Shown here piece by piece: positions 20,970 through 32,389 of a DNA stretch of 64,000 bases. Position numbers and translations under genes: made by a program. The notes under the pieces were generated by a model. That model saw nothing but the letters and a program-made list of their open reading frames with translations, had not been told where the DNA came from and made no database searches. This stretch comes from Odiellus spinosus (lineage: Eukaryota; Arthropoda; Arachnida; Opiliones; Phalangiidae): assembly GCA_963920705.1 (NCBI GenBank), contig OY987225.1:4466334-4530333 (forward strand), written 5' to 3'. Every line of letters starts with the position of its first letter. Position 1 is the first letter of the stretch.

Positions 20970-22027
20970 GATTTTTGCGCGACATATATACGGGACGTCT
21001 ACCGCCTCTACTTGAATTTTTTTTCCGGAGCCCGCGCGTTTTGAAGCGTGATTCTAACTATTTTTCGTTTTCTTTCGACGGGATTTTCGTTCCCAAACTC
21101 CGTGACCAAAACGGCTTGCTCTCCAATAACTGGGAGACTAAGTTTTCTCGAGATTTCTTCGAGAACAAAGGTGCCCTGACTTCCATTGTCTAACACGCAT
21201 CGGACAGGGCTTATTTTTACGTTTTCTAGATAGTCTGGATTTTTGACTATTATCTTAGCTGTTTGCAACAATACATTTTGTCGGCTAGGATCTACTACTG
21301 TGTTTGCTTGAATTTCCGTACCCCCTTCGCTTCGGCTTTCTTGCTGCGATTTTTTATGGGAGTCATTTTTATAGCAAACGACCGAATTATGATTTCCGTG
21401 ACAAATTTTACAATCTCTGTACCGTGAATCGCATCTTCTCGCGTCGTGACCGAGTTTTAAACAGATAAAACACCTCCTTTGTTCTCTAATTTTATTTCTT
21501 TTATCAACAACCGTGTAATTTCCGCAATTTCCCGATCCATGCGTTGAATTGTCGCAAAAAATACAAAAACTGGTTTTTGCCGCTACATTAGTTTGAAGCG
21601 AAGTCGCGGACGCGGTATAATTACGCGATTTGTTTTCGAAACGCGACGGTTTCGATTGATAATCTTGCGATCGCGCTGGCGCGTGATAATGCGAATTTGA
21701 TTTTTCGCGTTTCACTGACTCGCCTAATAAAGCGCATGTTTCTCGGCCCTCTACTTCTTTTTGTAAAAACTCTACTAGGGCTTTCACATTCCACTCGGCA
21801 TCTTTTGCGTGGCTTTTGCTATATTCTAAACGGATGTCCGGCGGCAAACAAGATACTAAAACCGGACATACAAATGTACCACTTAAGGTGGCATCTACTC
21901 CAAGTGATGTTAGGCATCTTATATTTAATTGGACTTTGTCGTAAAGATTACGCAAGGCTTTAATATCGCTCGAATCATTAACTGGTTCTAACTGCATTAA
22001 TCTTTTTCCATGGGTATGGATTACTAA

Positions 22028-22636
22028 AGCTTAGTTCCCACTTGACCGAAAACACGACCGAAACACTGCGTTAACACCTCTGCGGTAAAAAGGTTTCTGC
22101 ACAAGATGACCGAAAACGATTTCGGTCGGACAGAATCTGTGTTCTATTTTTACCGCACAAGTCGACCGAAAGATAATTCTCTTGAAATCCTTGAGCACGC
22201 CTTCTTTTAAAAATATCTCTCATCCAAAACCGTCTTCGTTAAAAATTGGAAATTTTTTTGTACATAAGATACGAAAGCATTGTATAATTAAATAAGCATA
22301 GTGTATTAATTATTTCAACAGAAAAACTCGTATCTGACAGGTCTTCCATCAGAGATGGCCCTGCAGCCTAGTTTTTAAAAAATATTTGGCGGTAAATTCA
22401 AAAACAGACTTTAAGCAGACGACGTGTCAAGAACTCTAGTGTCTCGTTATTTTCGCGATTATACGAGACACTTACGTCACACCACGTGATTACTCGAATC
22501 TCCTTTCGGTCGCGGTTTTCGGTCGTATGTGTGAACCAATGGAAAATTATACCGTCGGGGCTCTGCGTTAATAGACATTTTTTGCCGCAGCGACAACTTT
22601 TTCGGTCGTTATTTTCGGTCAAGTGGGAACCTAGCT
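22028..22636. mobile_element. 609 bp MITE in BEL gag with TTA target duplication (Harbinger-like)
   Basis: The ends are inverted: AGCTTAGTTCCCACTTGACC on the left and GGTCAAGTGGGAACCTAGCT on the right, followed inwards by further GACCGAAA motifs in opposite orientation. TAA (22025-22027) and TAA (22637-22639) flank it. Removing the element plus one duplication restores the gag frame across the site. A 3 bp TTA duplication is typical of PIF/Harbinger elements. Many internal CGACCGAAA/TTTCGGTCG copies form subterminal repeats. There is no coding capacity. Confidence 0.85.
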
Positions 22637-23097
22637 TAAGTCTTTACGACCGAAACGCTCTTTTAATAATTTTACAGCTTCGGTGTAATTAGCGTCTGAC
22701 GCTTTCATTCCCGCTATGACATGTTTCGCGTCCCCTTCTAAATAAGACGCTAAGTAATTGAGCTTTTCTACCTTTGTTAGATTAGGTTTATCATCAATTG
22801 TTGATTTAAAACGGCTCCAGAAACCTTCATATTCGGTGATGTCACCGTTGAACTTGGGTATCAGCAAAGTTGGTAGTCTTGTTCCTTCTATTGTTACTAC
22901 GTTTGATCCACTACCGTTGTTTGATGAACCACCGCTGATATTTGATGATCCACTGGTTGATCCACTCGATGAAGCTGCGGATGATTGCTCCGCGGCCTTT
23001 CGCAGTCTGCGATTTGCCTTGCTCCTTAAAGTTGTGACGTTGATTTTCTCCTGATACATCAACATTTCCGTTCCTTCTAATTCTAATCTGGGAGGCA

Positions 23098-24588
23098 ATT
23101 CTCTAAAAAAATCCGAAGCATTCGAATTCGGAGAGTTCGAATCATTCGCATCGCCTTCATTCGGGTTGGGTACAAAAAAGCCTATTCTCTAACCCTTATT
23201 CGAATGGTGATTCGGATCCCTTCGAGCCCGAATCCGAATCATAGTGTACGTCATTTTTACGTGGAGAAAGTAGGAGATCGCGAGGTATTATTTCTCTCTT
23301 ATTGGTTAGAATTCGGGCGGGAATATTTAAACATATTTAGATTTTTAAAATAATATTTTTGGGACATTATTCAACTCGATCAAATGTGTTTGATTTCTTG
23401 GGAAATTTAGCATTATTATATTGATCAAATTATGAATATGCCTCTTAGTTATTTTTTAAATTTAATGAAACTGAGAGTGTAAACTTATTTGAAATTAAGG
23501 GTTAGTATAGGAATAAGGATTCTTCATTCAATAAACGTTTAAATAAAATGGTAATTTCAGACTAATGTAGTTTATATGGTTTTCATAATACCATTGGTTT
23601 AAATAACCATTTTAATTTAAATTTAGATGGCAATAAAATTACCAATCGTTGGTATTTATCTAGAAGAATCCTTTCATCAAATAAATTTGATACGTAATAA
23701 AAACAATAATTCAAAGTAGTGCTCCAAATCATAATATTTAATATTAATTGAATTTAAATACGATCATCTAGCGTACTAGACTTTTAATTATTAGATTTAA
23801 TATCAATCTTAAATAAATTCAATCATCTAGCGTTAAACTTTTATGTTATTTAATTTAAAATAAATGCAATCATTTACCGTTAAACTTAAAATGATTAGAT
23901 TTAATTTAAAATAAATACAATCATTTAGCGAAAAGCGTATAATTATTGACTAACAAAAAAAAAAAACAATCGCCGGCAAATTGGTATACGTTTACGCTTA
24001 AAATATTGGTAGCCGCCCGGGTCCAAATTCTCGAAGCTCCGTCAAAATTCGACGGTCAAATTGAAAAATTTTGGCAAGAGCCTCGGACCGTCGGACGGAG
24101 CCAGCGAATATCTCTAGACTCTACCAACCTTGGGACGGAGCCAGATATTATCAACCAAGGCCTAAAATCATTGACTCGTTAACCTTACCTATTCAACCGA
24201 AAAATCTAACATAAACGTAAATAGATGGGCCCCACGCAATCGACACGTTTAAGATACAATTCTAATTACTTAATTGACCACGGGTAGTTTTTTATTGCCG
24301 CAAATTTGATTATTTTGATTTGTAGTTGATGAAACATGGCGGTTAAATTTTACGTACAAACACCTTGAGACGAGGAGAAACGGGGCTGAAAGAAAGGGGG
24401 AAAACACTAAAAAAGAGAGGAAACTTGATTCGGACGGCTCTATCGGCCGCCGAATGGTTCGAATCAACCCGAACCGAATGATTCGCATTCGAGCCCTACA
24501 GAATACGCTTATTTGTATTTTTGGCCCAGACAACCCGAATTCCGAATGATTCGAGCAGCTTTCGATCCGAATGAAGTTAGAGAATAGA
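23098..24588. mobile_element. ~1.5 kb non-autonomous DNA insertion in BEL gag
   Basis: Gag is cut between DETRE (right) and LPPRLELEG (left). The insertion has ATTCTCTAA at the left end and TTAGAGAAT at the right end. Both ends are rich in TTCGAAT/GATTCGG motifs (for example CCGAATGATTCG), resembling subterminal transposase-binding repeats. A second internal copy of CCTATTCTCTAACCC at about 23182 suggests a nested or duplicated left end. The interior is AT-rich with ATTTAATTTAAAATAAAT repeats near 23810-23930. No target duplication could be fixed and no transposase is present. Confidence 0.7.
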
Positions 24589-25046
24589 CTCCCTGGTCTC
24601 GTCCTCGATGAGCGTCAGGATATTTTGATCGCACAAGTTAATTGCGTCTTCTCTTTTAATTACGAGAGCTAACTGATCTTCAATATCATCTACGTCGGAT
24701 TCATTGTCTTTCAACAAAGCGTCTAAAGTTCTTTCGGCTTTGGTTAAACTTGTCCTTAAGGGGATCCTTAGAGCCTTTTGTTTTGCCACATCGTCTAACT
24801 TTTTGCTCATTACCGTTAATCCTTTCGTTGGATCCGAATTTCCTTCTGCCATTTTTTAATTGTTTCACTTCCGATATATGGTTTTCCGAACCTCTATTGT
24901 TATTATTTTTCGCGAACTAAATTTCTATCTTATTTACTAACTTTTATACTTTTAACTACACTTCTATACTACGAACTAAACTTCGGTACTATCCACAAAA
25001 CTTTCAACTATACTAAATTCTAATCTATTTATACTAACTTTCACAT

Positions 25047-25064
25047 TCCCGGGTTTCGGCACCA
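25047..25064 (-). promoter_or_regulatory. tRNA-Phe primer-binding site of the BEL element
   Basis: The plus strand reads TCCCGGGTTTCGGCACCA, which is the 3' 18 nt of eukaryotic cytosolic tRNA-Phe including CCA. The minus strand, directly after the 5' LTR, is therefore an exact 18-nt complement and would prime minus-strand DNA synthesis. The match to tRNA-Phe is from memory of that conserved tRNA. Confidence 0.85.
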
Positions 25065-25751
25065 TGAAGTTTTTCTATCTTGTTGTTTTTCACTAATTGT
25101 TTATTTTGATTTAATTGGGAGAGCTTCAGGTTTAACTACTGACCGACTGAAAAATCAGCAGTTGTTTTTATTGGTTGGTTCGCTATTATCGCTATTTAAT
25201 TCGGCAAAGTCCGAGAAATCAGTTTGAAACTTGTTTAAAATTACAAACATAACTTTATTATTTTTGCTCTGTTTGGTAGAGCTCGAAATTATTACCCTTT
25301 TACTTGGGCTTCTAGAGAAATCTGTCTATTTTTGACAATGTTAAATCCGTCGAAGGGTACGATTTCTCGCCCCCCCCCTCTCGGGGTAAACCTAGGCTTG
25401 GCTTACAACGGAAATAGGAACAATTTGAAAGGAATTAAAGAAAGAAACTCTTTTTTGAAAGAGAGAGAGAGAGCGAGAGGATTTTCGGCGCCGGACAGTC
25501 CGGGGAAGGAAGACCACCGGGTCACCATAACTTCCCAGGGCCTCTCGGGGTTTTTCATGAGTTTGGCCTAACTAGCCTACACTCGCTCTATCTCTTGGGT
25601 TTTTTTGTTCGTTGCTATACATACATTTTGTTAAGAGAGACGAAAAGAGTTAATAGTAAAGGGAAAGTGTAATCTAAATTATTGTAATTTTTGGGGGTCG
25701 CCAGGAAGTTAGAATTAAGTTAATTACATATTTTTTATCAGTTATTTTACA
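25065..25751 (-). repeat. BEL 5' LTR
   Basis: This 687 bp copy lies immediately downstream (plus strand) of the primer-binding site and begins TGAAGTTTTT, a one-base change from TGTAGTTTTT in the other LTR. It ends TTATTTTACA followed by the duplication GTTAT. The element's promoter should lie here, reading leftwards; I could not place a TATA box with confidence. Confidence 0.93.
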
Positions 25752-25755
25752 GTTA

Positions 25756-26364
25756 TAGTCCATGAGCCAGCTGCCTGAAATCAAACATTCGAGTACCAAC
25801 TCGGCGGACCAAAAGACGATATTATTTTCATATAAAGTAGTGAATCAGTAGTCGGAAACCGTTTGCCGGCGCCCTCTAGCGCCCAGCTATAATAAACGGC
25901 GGCCATTTAAAGATGGCGTCTGCAACAAAGTTTTAATCAGCTCTATATCAGCCGCTAATTCTCTTATCACAACCCGGCGTATCTTAAAAGAAAGGTCTTG
26001 ATTAGGGCTACAATTTATATTCTATCATAAATTATCGTTTAAGTCTTCGTTATCCTCTTAAAAGTAGAAAATCAAATATTTCGCAAAAAAACTTACCACG
26101 TTTTCCCTCGCCAATTGTAAATAGCGCCACCTATAATTTTTTTTAACTCATAATATCATTCCTTAACTTGTTAGCTTTAATTAAAGCGTTTTTAGTAGAT
26201 CTTGGTACCCTTAATAGTGTCGCTAGAATTATTAAAGTACAAAAGGGCGGTTTCCAGAATTTAAATTTTCGGGGTTTTTTTATGAAGAAATTTTGAAATC
26301 TGAACTGTTAATTATTTAAAATATACCAAATTTGATAAAACCGGTTCAGTGTATTGTAAGACTT
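25756..26364. repeat. Left terminal inverted repeat of the Academ-like element
   Basis: This uninterrupted 609 bp copy (TAGTCCATGAGCC .. GTATTGTAAGACTT) is the reference that shows the foldback and Helitron insertions in the right copy. It includes a GC-rich patch, TTTGCCGGCGCCCTCTAGCG, in otherwise AT-rich DNA. Confidence 0.9.
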
Positions 26365-26464
26365 GGTACGCTTAATAGTGGCTCTACAGCTAAAAAAAGA
26401 AAATTGAACATGAACATCTGTGTAAAATAAAAGATTTTCGCTCGCATTTATTTCTTATACAACG

Positions 26465-29400
26465 TTAATCGGAATCACTATTGCACGAATCGCTGTCTTC
26501 GTGACCTCTCAAATCGTCTTCAACTTCGTCTACTACGTTTGAACAGTTTGTTAACTTACAGGCAGATGTACATTTTAAACCGTTTAATATGCAAGAGCAC
26601 TCCGAAGGTTTGCATGTTCGAGAGCATTTGCAAGCCATTAGACTTAGAACTGTTTCTGGAGCTGGTGAACCAGTCATCCAGTTAATTTCAAGATTTCCAT
26701 CTTCGTCTGTTTTCCAGCCATGGCCATGAGTTGGATCAGGAATGTCCGGATAATTTTCCAGGCTTCGTTTCCAAATACCCGCTTGGTAATTTGCTCGACG
26801 AGTGTGCTGTTCTAACGTATCTGAGCCAGGTGGCAGCTGTCCCGATTCCAAGTTTCCCTTTTTAGCTTGAAAGATTTTATATCGAAGAGTATTAACATCT
26901 TCCACCTTCGTATTACTACAATACATTTGACAAGTTAGTTCTTCAATTCCCGCTAGTGTCTCTTCTGAAAGGTTCCAGTCGTTTCCAATACTAGAAAGTA
27001 CGGACCTCAGCTTATCGTTTTTTGAAATGATTTTAAGTGCTTTCATTTTTCCCTGGCCAGCCATTGAACTTACAGTATCACAACCAGTCCAGCAATGTAA
27101 ACCCAGAAGAGCCTTGCAAGTTTCACTTCCAATAGCGGTAGAAATCTTTGTAATATCAACCATTCTAACCTAATAAAAACGTTCGATTTTATTTGAGATG
27201 AGAAAGCGAGAAACAAAACTAGAACATCAGTGTCATCGGAAATGCAAACTAAAGTTGAATATTTTTCAGCAGCGTGTTTAGCGTGTAAAACCAAACGAGT
27301 GTCAGCTTCCTCGTGATTAGAGCAGAGTTCTTCGACCTCTTGAGCATCCTCTTTCGTTATTTTTACGCATTTATCCAAGTTGGTGACGTACAAAACTACT
27401 TCTCCAAGCAGACATCTACTCTTTTCGTTTTTCCAGTTTTCTGTTAAAAATCTTATCAAATTGTTCTTGCTTTCAGTGCACGACAAAAGGCGTCTCCAAT
27501 TCTTTATTTTATGATTAGGTCGAATTTGGTTGAAGGACAAGCCATCCGTAGAACCCCTATTTAACCTTTCTGCAGTTTTAATAGAGCGTTGTTTATAAAC
27601 GTCGAATATTATATCTATTCTTTCGCTATCTTTAGCTGAGTGGAGAATTTGCTTAAAAATGTGATCTGACAGATCTTCGAATGTGTGATTCTCTCCATGG
27701 AGCTTCTGGATAAGGGCCATTGCATCAATTAATGAAGCGTTTGGTGAATTAATTACTTCACTTGGGCCTACTTTGTCTTCTAGATACTTTCCCAGAGCAG
27801 CTTTATTGTTTTTTTTTAATGTACCATCAGCATTGGCGAGGGTCAGAGGCAAGGGACCCAAAGGATGACTAAACACGTCTTGCATATTCAGCTTTCGATT
27901 CTCGGCGATTAAAACCATGTTGGCGAAAAGTCTCTGGTCCGATTTAAGTACAACATCTTTGTTTTTCCCCTTTAAGAAAGTTTTTTTCAATGAGCTAAAG
28001 GTCTTCAAATTAAGCTTCTTGATAGGGTCGTGAAATCCGGTTCTAGCTTCCAATCGACTTTTCAAAAAATTCTGGTACGCTTTTTCTCCTTTTATTCCAG
28101 CGGAAAGAAGATCTTTAGAAATCTCACTCGTTGCCTCTGCCCCCGTAGAAATGCTTATGATGTCCGATGGGTCTCCCCCAAAATGATTGGTCCAATTATT
28201 TTCAAGTAGCTCGACCACCGAGGACACATCAGCTTCATCTCTTCGTATTCTACTTTTTTCCAAATCTGGATGAGATCGTCCTGGTCCTTGCTGAGAAATT
28301 TGCTCTCGCAACTGCCTAAGTGCCTCTGCTCTGTATTCAGCAGTGAGGTAATAACGCGAATCAGTTCCTGGTTTGAGACTGAAACCTTTAGTTCCACCAG
28401 CAGTTTGAGTATCTTTATTGACGGTTTCTTCGGTAGTCTGGTCAATAGCGATTCGGCCAAATGGGTTGTTTTGCCTGAGTTGAACCGAGAATCCGCCGTC
28501 TTTGAAATGCTCAAAAAGCTGGGGGCTAGTTTTAATGAGCTGAGTCATCTGGCAGTAATAGACCGGGAGATATCGTGAGTAGTTTACTTTATCCATGGAA
28601 AATACCCATGGAATGATATCTCGAATCGCGGATAGATGTAGATAAAAATCTCCTTCTCTGTCAGCTCGGAGGAGTCGAAGCAAAATTCCAACCATGTCCA
28701 CGTAAGTCATCCAGAATTTTGACAGAGCTCCTCTCTCGTTCCGCAAGATGCTAATAAATTCCATGAATTTGTTGACGATTAATTCGCAAGGTTCTTTTGA
28801 TATTGTGGACTGTAAAGTAGTTTAAGATGGATCAAGTTGAAGTTCTTGAAATTCTTTTATGGCTTCATGCTTTTTTTCAGTTGATTGAACTTCATGTTCA
28901 AACCATGGAATAAAATTTTTCCACGCTAGTCTCATTAAAGCTTCATAGGTAAGTTTGTGGAAACGAACGGATCTGTTGTAATGCTTTCCTTCTAGTACTT
29001 TAGTGATAGAACCTTCAGCTATAATTCCAGATTCCACAGCTAGGTCACGAAGACCGGCTTCCCCAAACATTTTGCCAATTACCGACATAAAATTGCATAT
29101 TGTATGGAAGTTTCCCATCATTATTACCAAGTTTTTGTACTTTTCTTCATTTGCCCAGGCGATTTCAGCCGCTTTGGCATATAGAGCTGATTCAACGTAT
29201 CTTTAATACGTAGGCAATACCGCAAGACTTCTTGGACAGTCGACATTTCGGTTGCTGGGGCATTGATTGTTGGCAAGTAGCCTACAGCATCAGCTGTAAC
29301 TGGCATTGATTTGCGTTCCAAAATATTAAATCCTGTCCAAGAACTTAGCTTCTGATCCAATGTATTTGAATTTCTCGCTATCACCCAGATTAAATCTCGA

Positions 29401-31064
29401 TAGCTTGCCTGAGCAGATGCAGCCACGGTATGCTCAGTATGATCATTTGGGACAAGACGAGGAGGACCTTTTCTTTTCACGACTAGGTAAGCTTCAAGCG
29501 GTTTATCGTAGAATTTAAAGGACGTTTCTTGTCTTTCTTGCTTAGACCGGTGACTGGCAATGGAAGGTGGCATGTTTGTGATCGTGGTTGAACAATTATT
29601 CCATTTACTCGGTGCGAAGTGCCAGCTCCGCTCAAAACTTCTTCCTGCCTATCAATGTTATCAAATGCCAATACTTTTGGAACATTTGGGTAGATTCCAT
29701 AAGGAATCGGAATAGAAGATTCAGTTTCAACACTATCCAATTTTTCGATGCATAAAGCAGTGTCTATTTCTTCTAGCCTCGAATACGAGCACGAATGTCC
29801 GAGACGATTGAGTGTTTTTATTAACTCTACATTCCCAGTCAACGTCTTAACTACCCATGGAAGTAGAATGTGCTTGGGTGTGTTCACCTGGCCAGAACTT
29901 ACAGCGTAAATTATGTCTTGGGCTATTGACCACGACAGCCGACAGATACGGTTCGAATACGCTAGCTTATTACCACCAATCAAGGTTTTCAGGTATTTTC
30001 AAGTAGTTTGCCGACAACACTTGAGGGTGAGGGGGCCACGTTTGTTCTTGAACCGTGCTTTTAATGCCTTCTCGAAGCGACAATGCTGTTTGGCGAGGTA
30101 AAGATAGCGAATCTCTTCCTTCCACTTTTTTTCGTATTTTAATTTTAAACGAACGTATGACTCTGATAGCGAGTCGAGCGATAAACAGTCTTGCCTTAGG
30201 TAAATATTTCGATTAACGCTAAACAAATTTAATGAATCTCCAAATTCTACTTCAATACTTCTGCGAAGATGTTTTTTTTGTTGAGTCTCTTACTTCATCA
30301 GCAGGAACTCCGTTCGTTTCCATGGATGATATGATCTTCATAGTAAGGTCGTTCAGTGAACAAATCGGGCTTTTCACAAATATTTCGCTTCGTAGAGCTT
30401 GAAATAGTTCCGCCAAAGCGAGTTTTTCCACACGCTTGTAAAGATCTGTTTCGTCTGAATCCGATTGATCTTGAATTTTTGGTTTGCGAGTGTAATCTTT
30501 GTAACACGATTTATGGTAGTGCGCTTCTGCCGCCACAATGTCTCTTGAAGTTACCGCGATTAGCCTATCGTCACATTTCTCTATCGCTACCTTTCTAAGC
30601 GTTTGATCCGCTCTTAAGTCTACAGACTGTGTTAATTGTTCACGGCTGTTAGACCCTTTAATATACTTCGCCTTTTTCTGACAAAATACGCAAAGTTTCT
30701 CATAAACTCGAGACTGTGTGGGACAATGCTTCGAAGAACGTCTCGGATCATCAACACCCGGGATTTCAACTTCCAAGTCCTGAGCTGATGGCCCTTGATT
30801 TGGATTATCCAGTTTCGATATAGTTTTTTTAGAAGTAAACTTATTTCTGCAATTACGATGATAGTAGATCTCGCTGAATAATGTTGTATTGTCATTAGCT
30901 ATGCGCAAAAGTGATTCAAAGTTTCTTATTTTAGCAGCCTCGCAAAGAGATTTATAAGATCGTTCGTCTTGAGGGCTGGTGAGCTCGTGTAAAGGTGATT
31001 CTTTGTGACAAAGTACGCATGTTTCTCTGCTCTTTCCACCTCCTTTTCTCCCACTCTTCGACAT
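26465..31064 (-). pseudogene. Academ-like transposase/nuclease gene, multiply frameshifted
   Basis: Frames on the minus strand line up as one long protein. The N-terminus (31064-30252) has two Cys/His zinc-binding repeats (CVLCHKES .. YYHRNCRNKF and CVFCQKKAKYIKG .. HYHKSCYKDYTRK). The middle frames contain QDIIYAVSSGQVNTPKHILL, LNRLGHSCSYSRLEE, AFDNIDRQEEVLSGAGTSHR, ESGIIAEGSITKVLEGKHYN and IRDIIPWVFSMDKVNYSRYL. Then comes a PIN/XPG-like core: NHEEADTRLVLHAKHAA, SDDTDVLVLFLAF and HCWTGCDTVSSMAGQGKMKA. It ends in a CXC-like tail CKCSRTCKPSECSC .. CTSACKLTNCSN. Frames break near 30275, 30050, 30005, 29570, 29150 and 27170, the first in an A-run; some breaks could be short introns. These blocks recur in widespread animal repeat proteins. 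It is probably inactive. Confidence 0.72.
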
Positions 31065-31659
31065 TTTGTTTATCTTAATTTTTTATAGTTATTAAATGAG
31101 CGCGACACTTTGGGCGGGGGCTATTAGGTATTAAAAATTTAAAACACTTTGATTAACGAAATAATACTTTAAAATTCACGAACAAGACAGACATGGGTTA
31201 GCTGCCTCTTGAATCGCCATCCAAGACCGAACTCTCGAGGAGAGTCAAAACTCCAAAACAAAACTCCCAAAATGCGGCTGAAAGAAAGTCATAAATCTTT
31301 GTTAGGGCCCGAAGAACTAAAGTATCGTAAATAAGTTCAAAATGGCAAAGGACAGCTAACGAAATATGACACTTATATATGACAAAGAGATGGTTGGGTT
31401 CGCAATTTAAAGGGACAATGAAACCTTATAACAGAACTGTTACAAATTACTCTTTGTGAAAGTTAGCCTTGCAAAACGTACTGAAGAACTATTGAGTAAC
31501 TAGCTTTCAATTTTACTGTTGCGTCATTTTTGGGTTCAGAACGAATATGCATAGGAAGCTATCGACACCAGTGTTCTTATAAGTCTTACAATACACTAAA
31601 CCGGTTTAACAAATTTGGTATATTTTAAATAATTAACAGTTCAGATTTCAAAATTTCTT

Positions 31660-32121
31660 GGTAGGATTATAGTTTATCTAACTAACCCAACAAACACCTT
31701 TTTCTGACTAATTAGACCATGGGGAGTTCAAAAAAAATAGTTAAAAAATATTGGCCCGCCGCAAATATTTTTAATTTTTTTTTGAAAATTTGAAATTCCC
31801 ATGCTAAAATCCCATAGAATGCGCCATAGGTTGGGTTAGGTTAGGTTAGGTTGGGTTAGAATCTATGGGATTTAACACACAAAATTTGAAGTTTGCGTGT
31901 TAAATCCCATAGATTCTAACCCAACCTAACCTAACCTAACCTAACCCAACCTATGGCGCATTCTATGGGATTTTAGCATGGGAATTTCAAATTTTCAAAA
32001 AAAAATTAAAAATATTTGCGGCGGGCCAATATTTTTTTAACTATTTTTTTTGAACTCCCCATGGTCTAATTAGTCAGAAAAAGGTGTTTGTTGGGTTAGT
32101 TAGATAAACTATAATCCTACC
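31660..32121. mobile_element. 462 bp foldback element with 8 bp target duplication
   Basis: The element starts GGTAGGATTATAG and ends CTATAATCCTACC; the arms of roughly 215 bp are almost exact reverse complements with a ~30 bp centre. AATTTCTT flanks both sides (31652-31659 and 32122-32129) and occurs once at the matching place in the left TIR, which proves insertion. Each arm has a run of TTAGG/CCTAA-like repeats (GGTTAGGTTAGGTTAGG). Very high arm identity implies recent origin or gene conversion. An 8 bp duplication fits hAT- or Mutator-type transposition. Confidence 0.92.
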
Positions 32122-32389
32122 AATTTCTTCATAAAAAAACCCCGAAAATTTAAATTCTAGAAACCGCCCTTTTGTACTTTAATAATTCTAGCGACACTAT
32201 TAAGGGTACCAAGATCTACTAAAAACGCTTTAATTAAAGCTAACAAGGTAAAGAATGATATTATGAGTTAAAAAAAATTATAGGTGGCGCTATTTACAAT
32301 TGGCGAGGGAAAACGTGGTAAGTTTTATTGCGAAATATTTGATTTTCTACTTTTAAGAGGATAACGAAGACTTTAACGATAATTTATGA

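Larger units (their letters stand above)
21008..24852 (-). pseudogene. BEL gag plus protease region, interrupted by two DNA insertions
   Basis: Three blocks on the minus strand form gag: 24852-24589 (starts MAEGNSDPTKG, ends in DETRE), about 23097-22637 (LPPRLELEGTEMLMYQEKIN, a Ser/Gly-rich linker, then FNGDITEYEGFWSRFKSTI, typical of BEL capsid), and 22027-21008 (THGKRLMQLEP, LRNLYDKVQ, SLGVD). Two zinc knuckles follow (CFICLKLGHDARRC and CKICHGNHNSVVC), then an aspartic protease motif VLDNGSQGTFV with DNG in place of the common DSG. The frame closes at 21008 just after an eight-A run; a frame with one more A would run on into pol. Block boundaries coincide with the insertions, so gag was intact before them. 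Confidence 0.88.
16554..25751 (-). mobile_element. BEL/Pao LTR retrotransposon with two LTRs and 5 bp target duplication
   Basis: The two LTRs (16554-17235 and 25065-25751) begin and end with the TG..CA type (plus strand TGTAGTTTTT .. TTTTACA). The flanks carry the duplication GTTAT at 16549-16553 and 25752-25756. On the minus strand the order is 5' LTR, tRNA primer site, gag, protease, RT, RNase H, integrase, 3' LTR, which is the BEL/Pao order. Coding is broken by one in-frame stop in pol, one A-run frameshift between protease and RT, and two DNA insertions in gag (22028-22636 and about 23098-24588). LTR sequences differ at only a handful of sites and small indels by eye, so the insertion is fairly recent. 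Confidence 0.95.

Noticed and set aside
25332-25571. 79-codon ORF in the BEL 5' LTR
   Set aside because: Low-complexity reading of LTR sequence; the other LTR does not preserve it as an equivalent gene.
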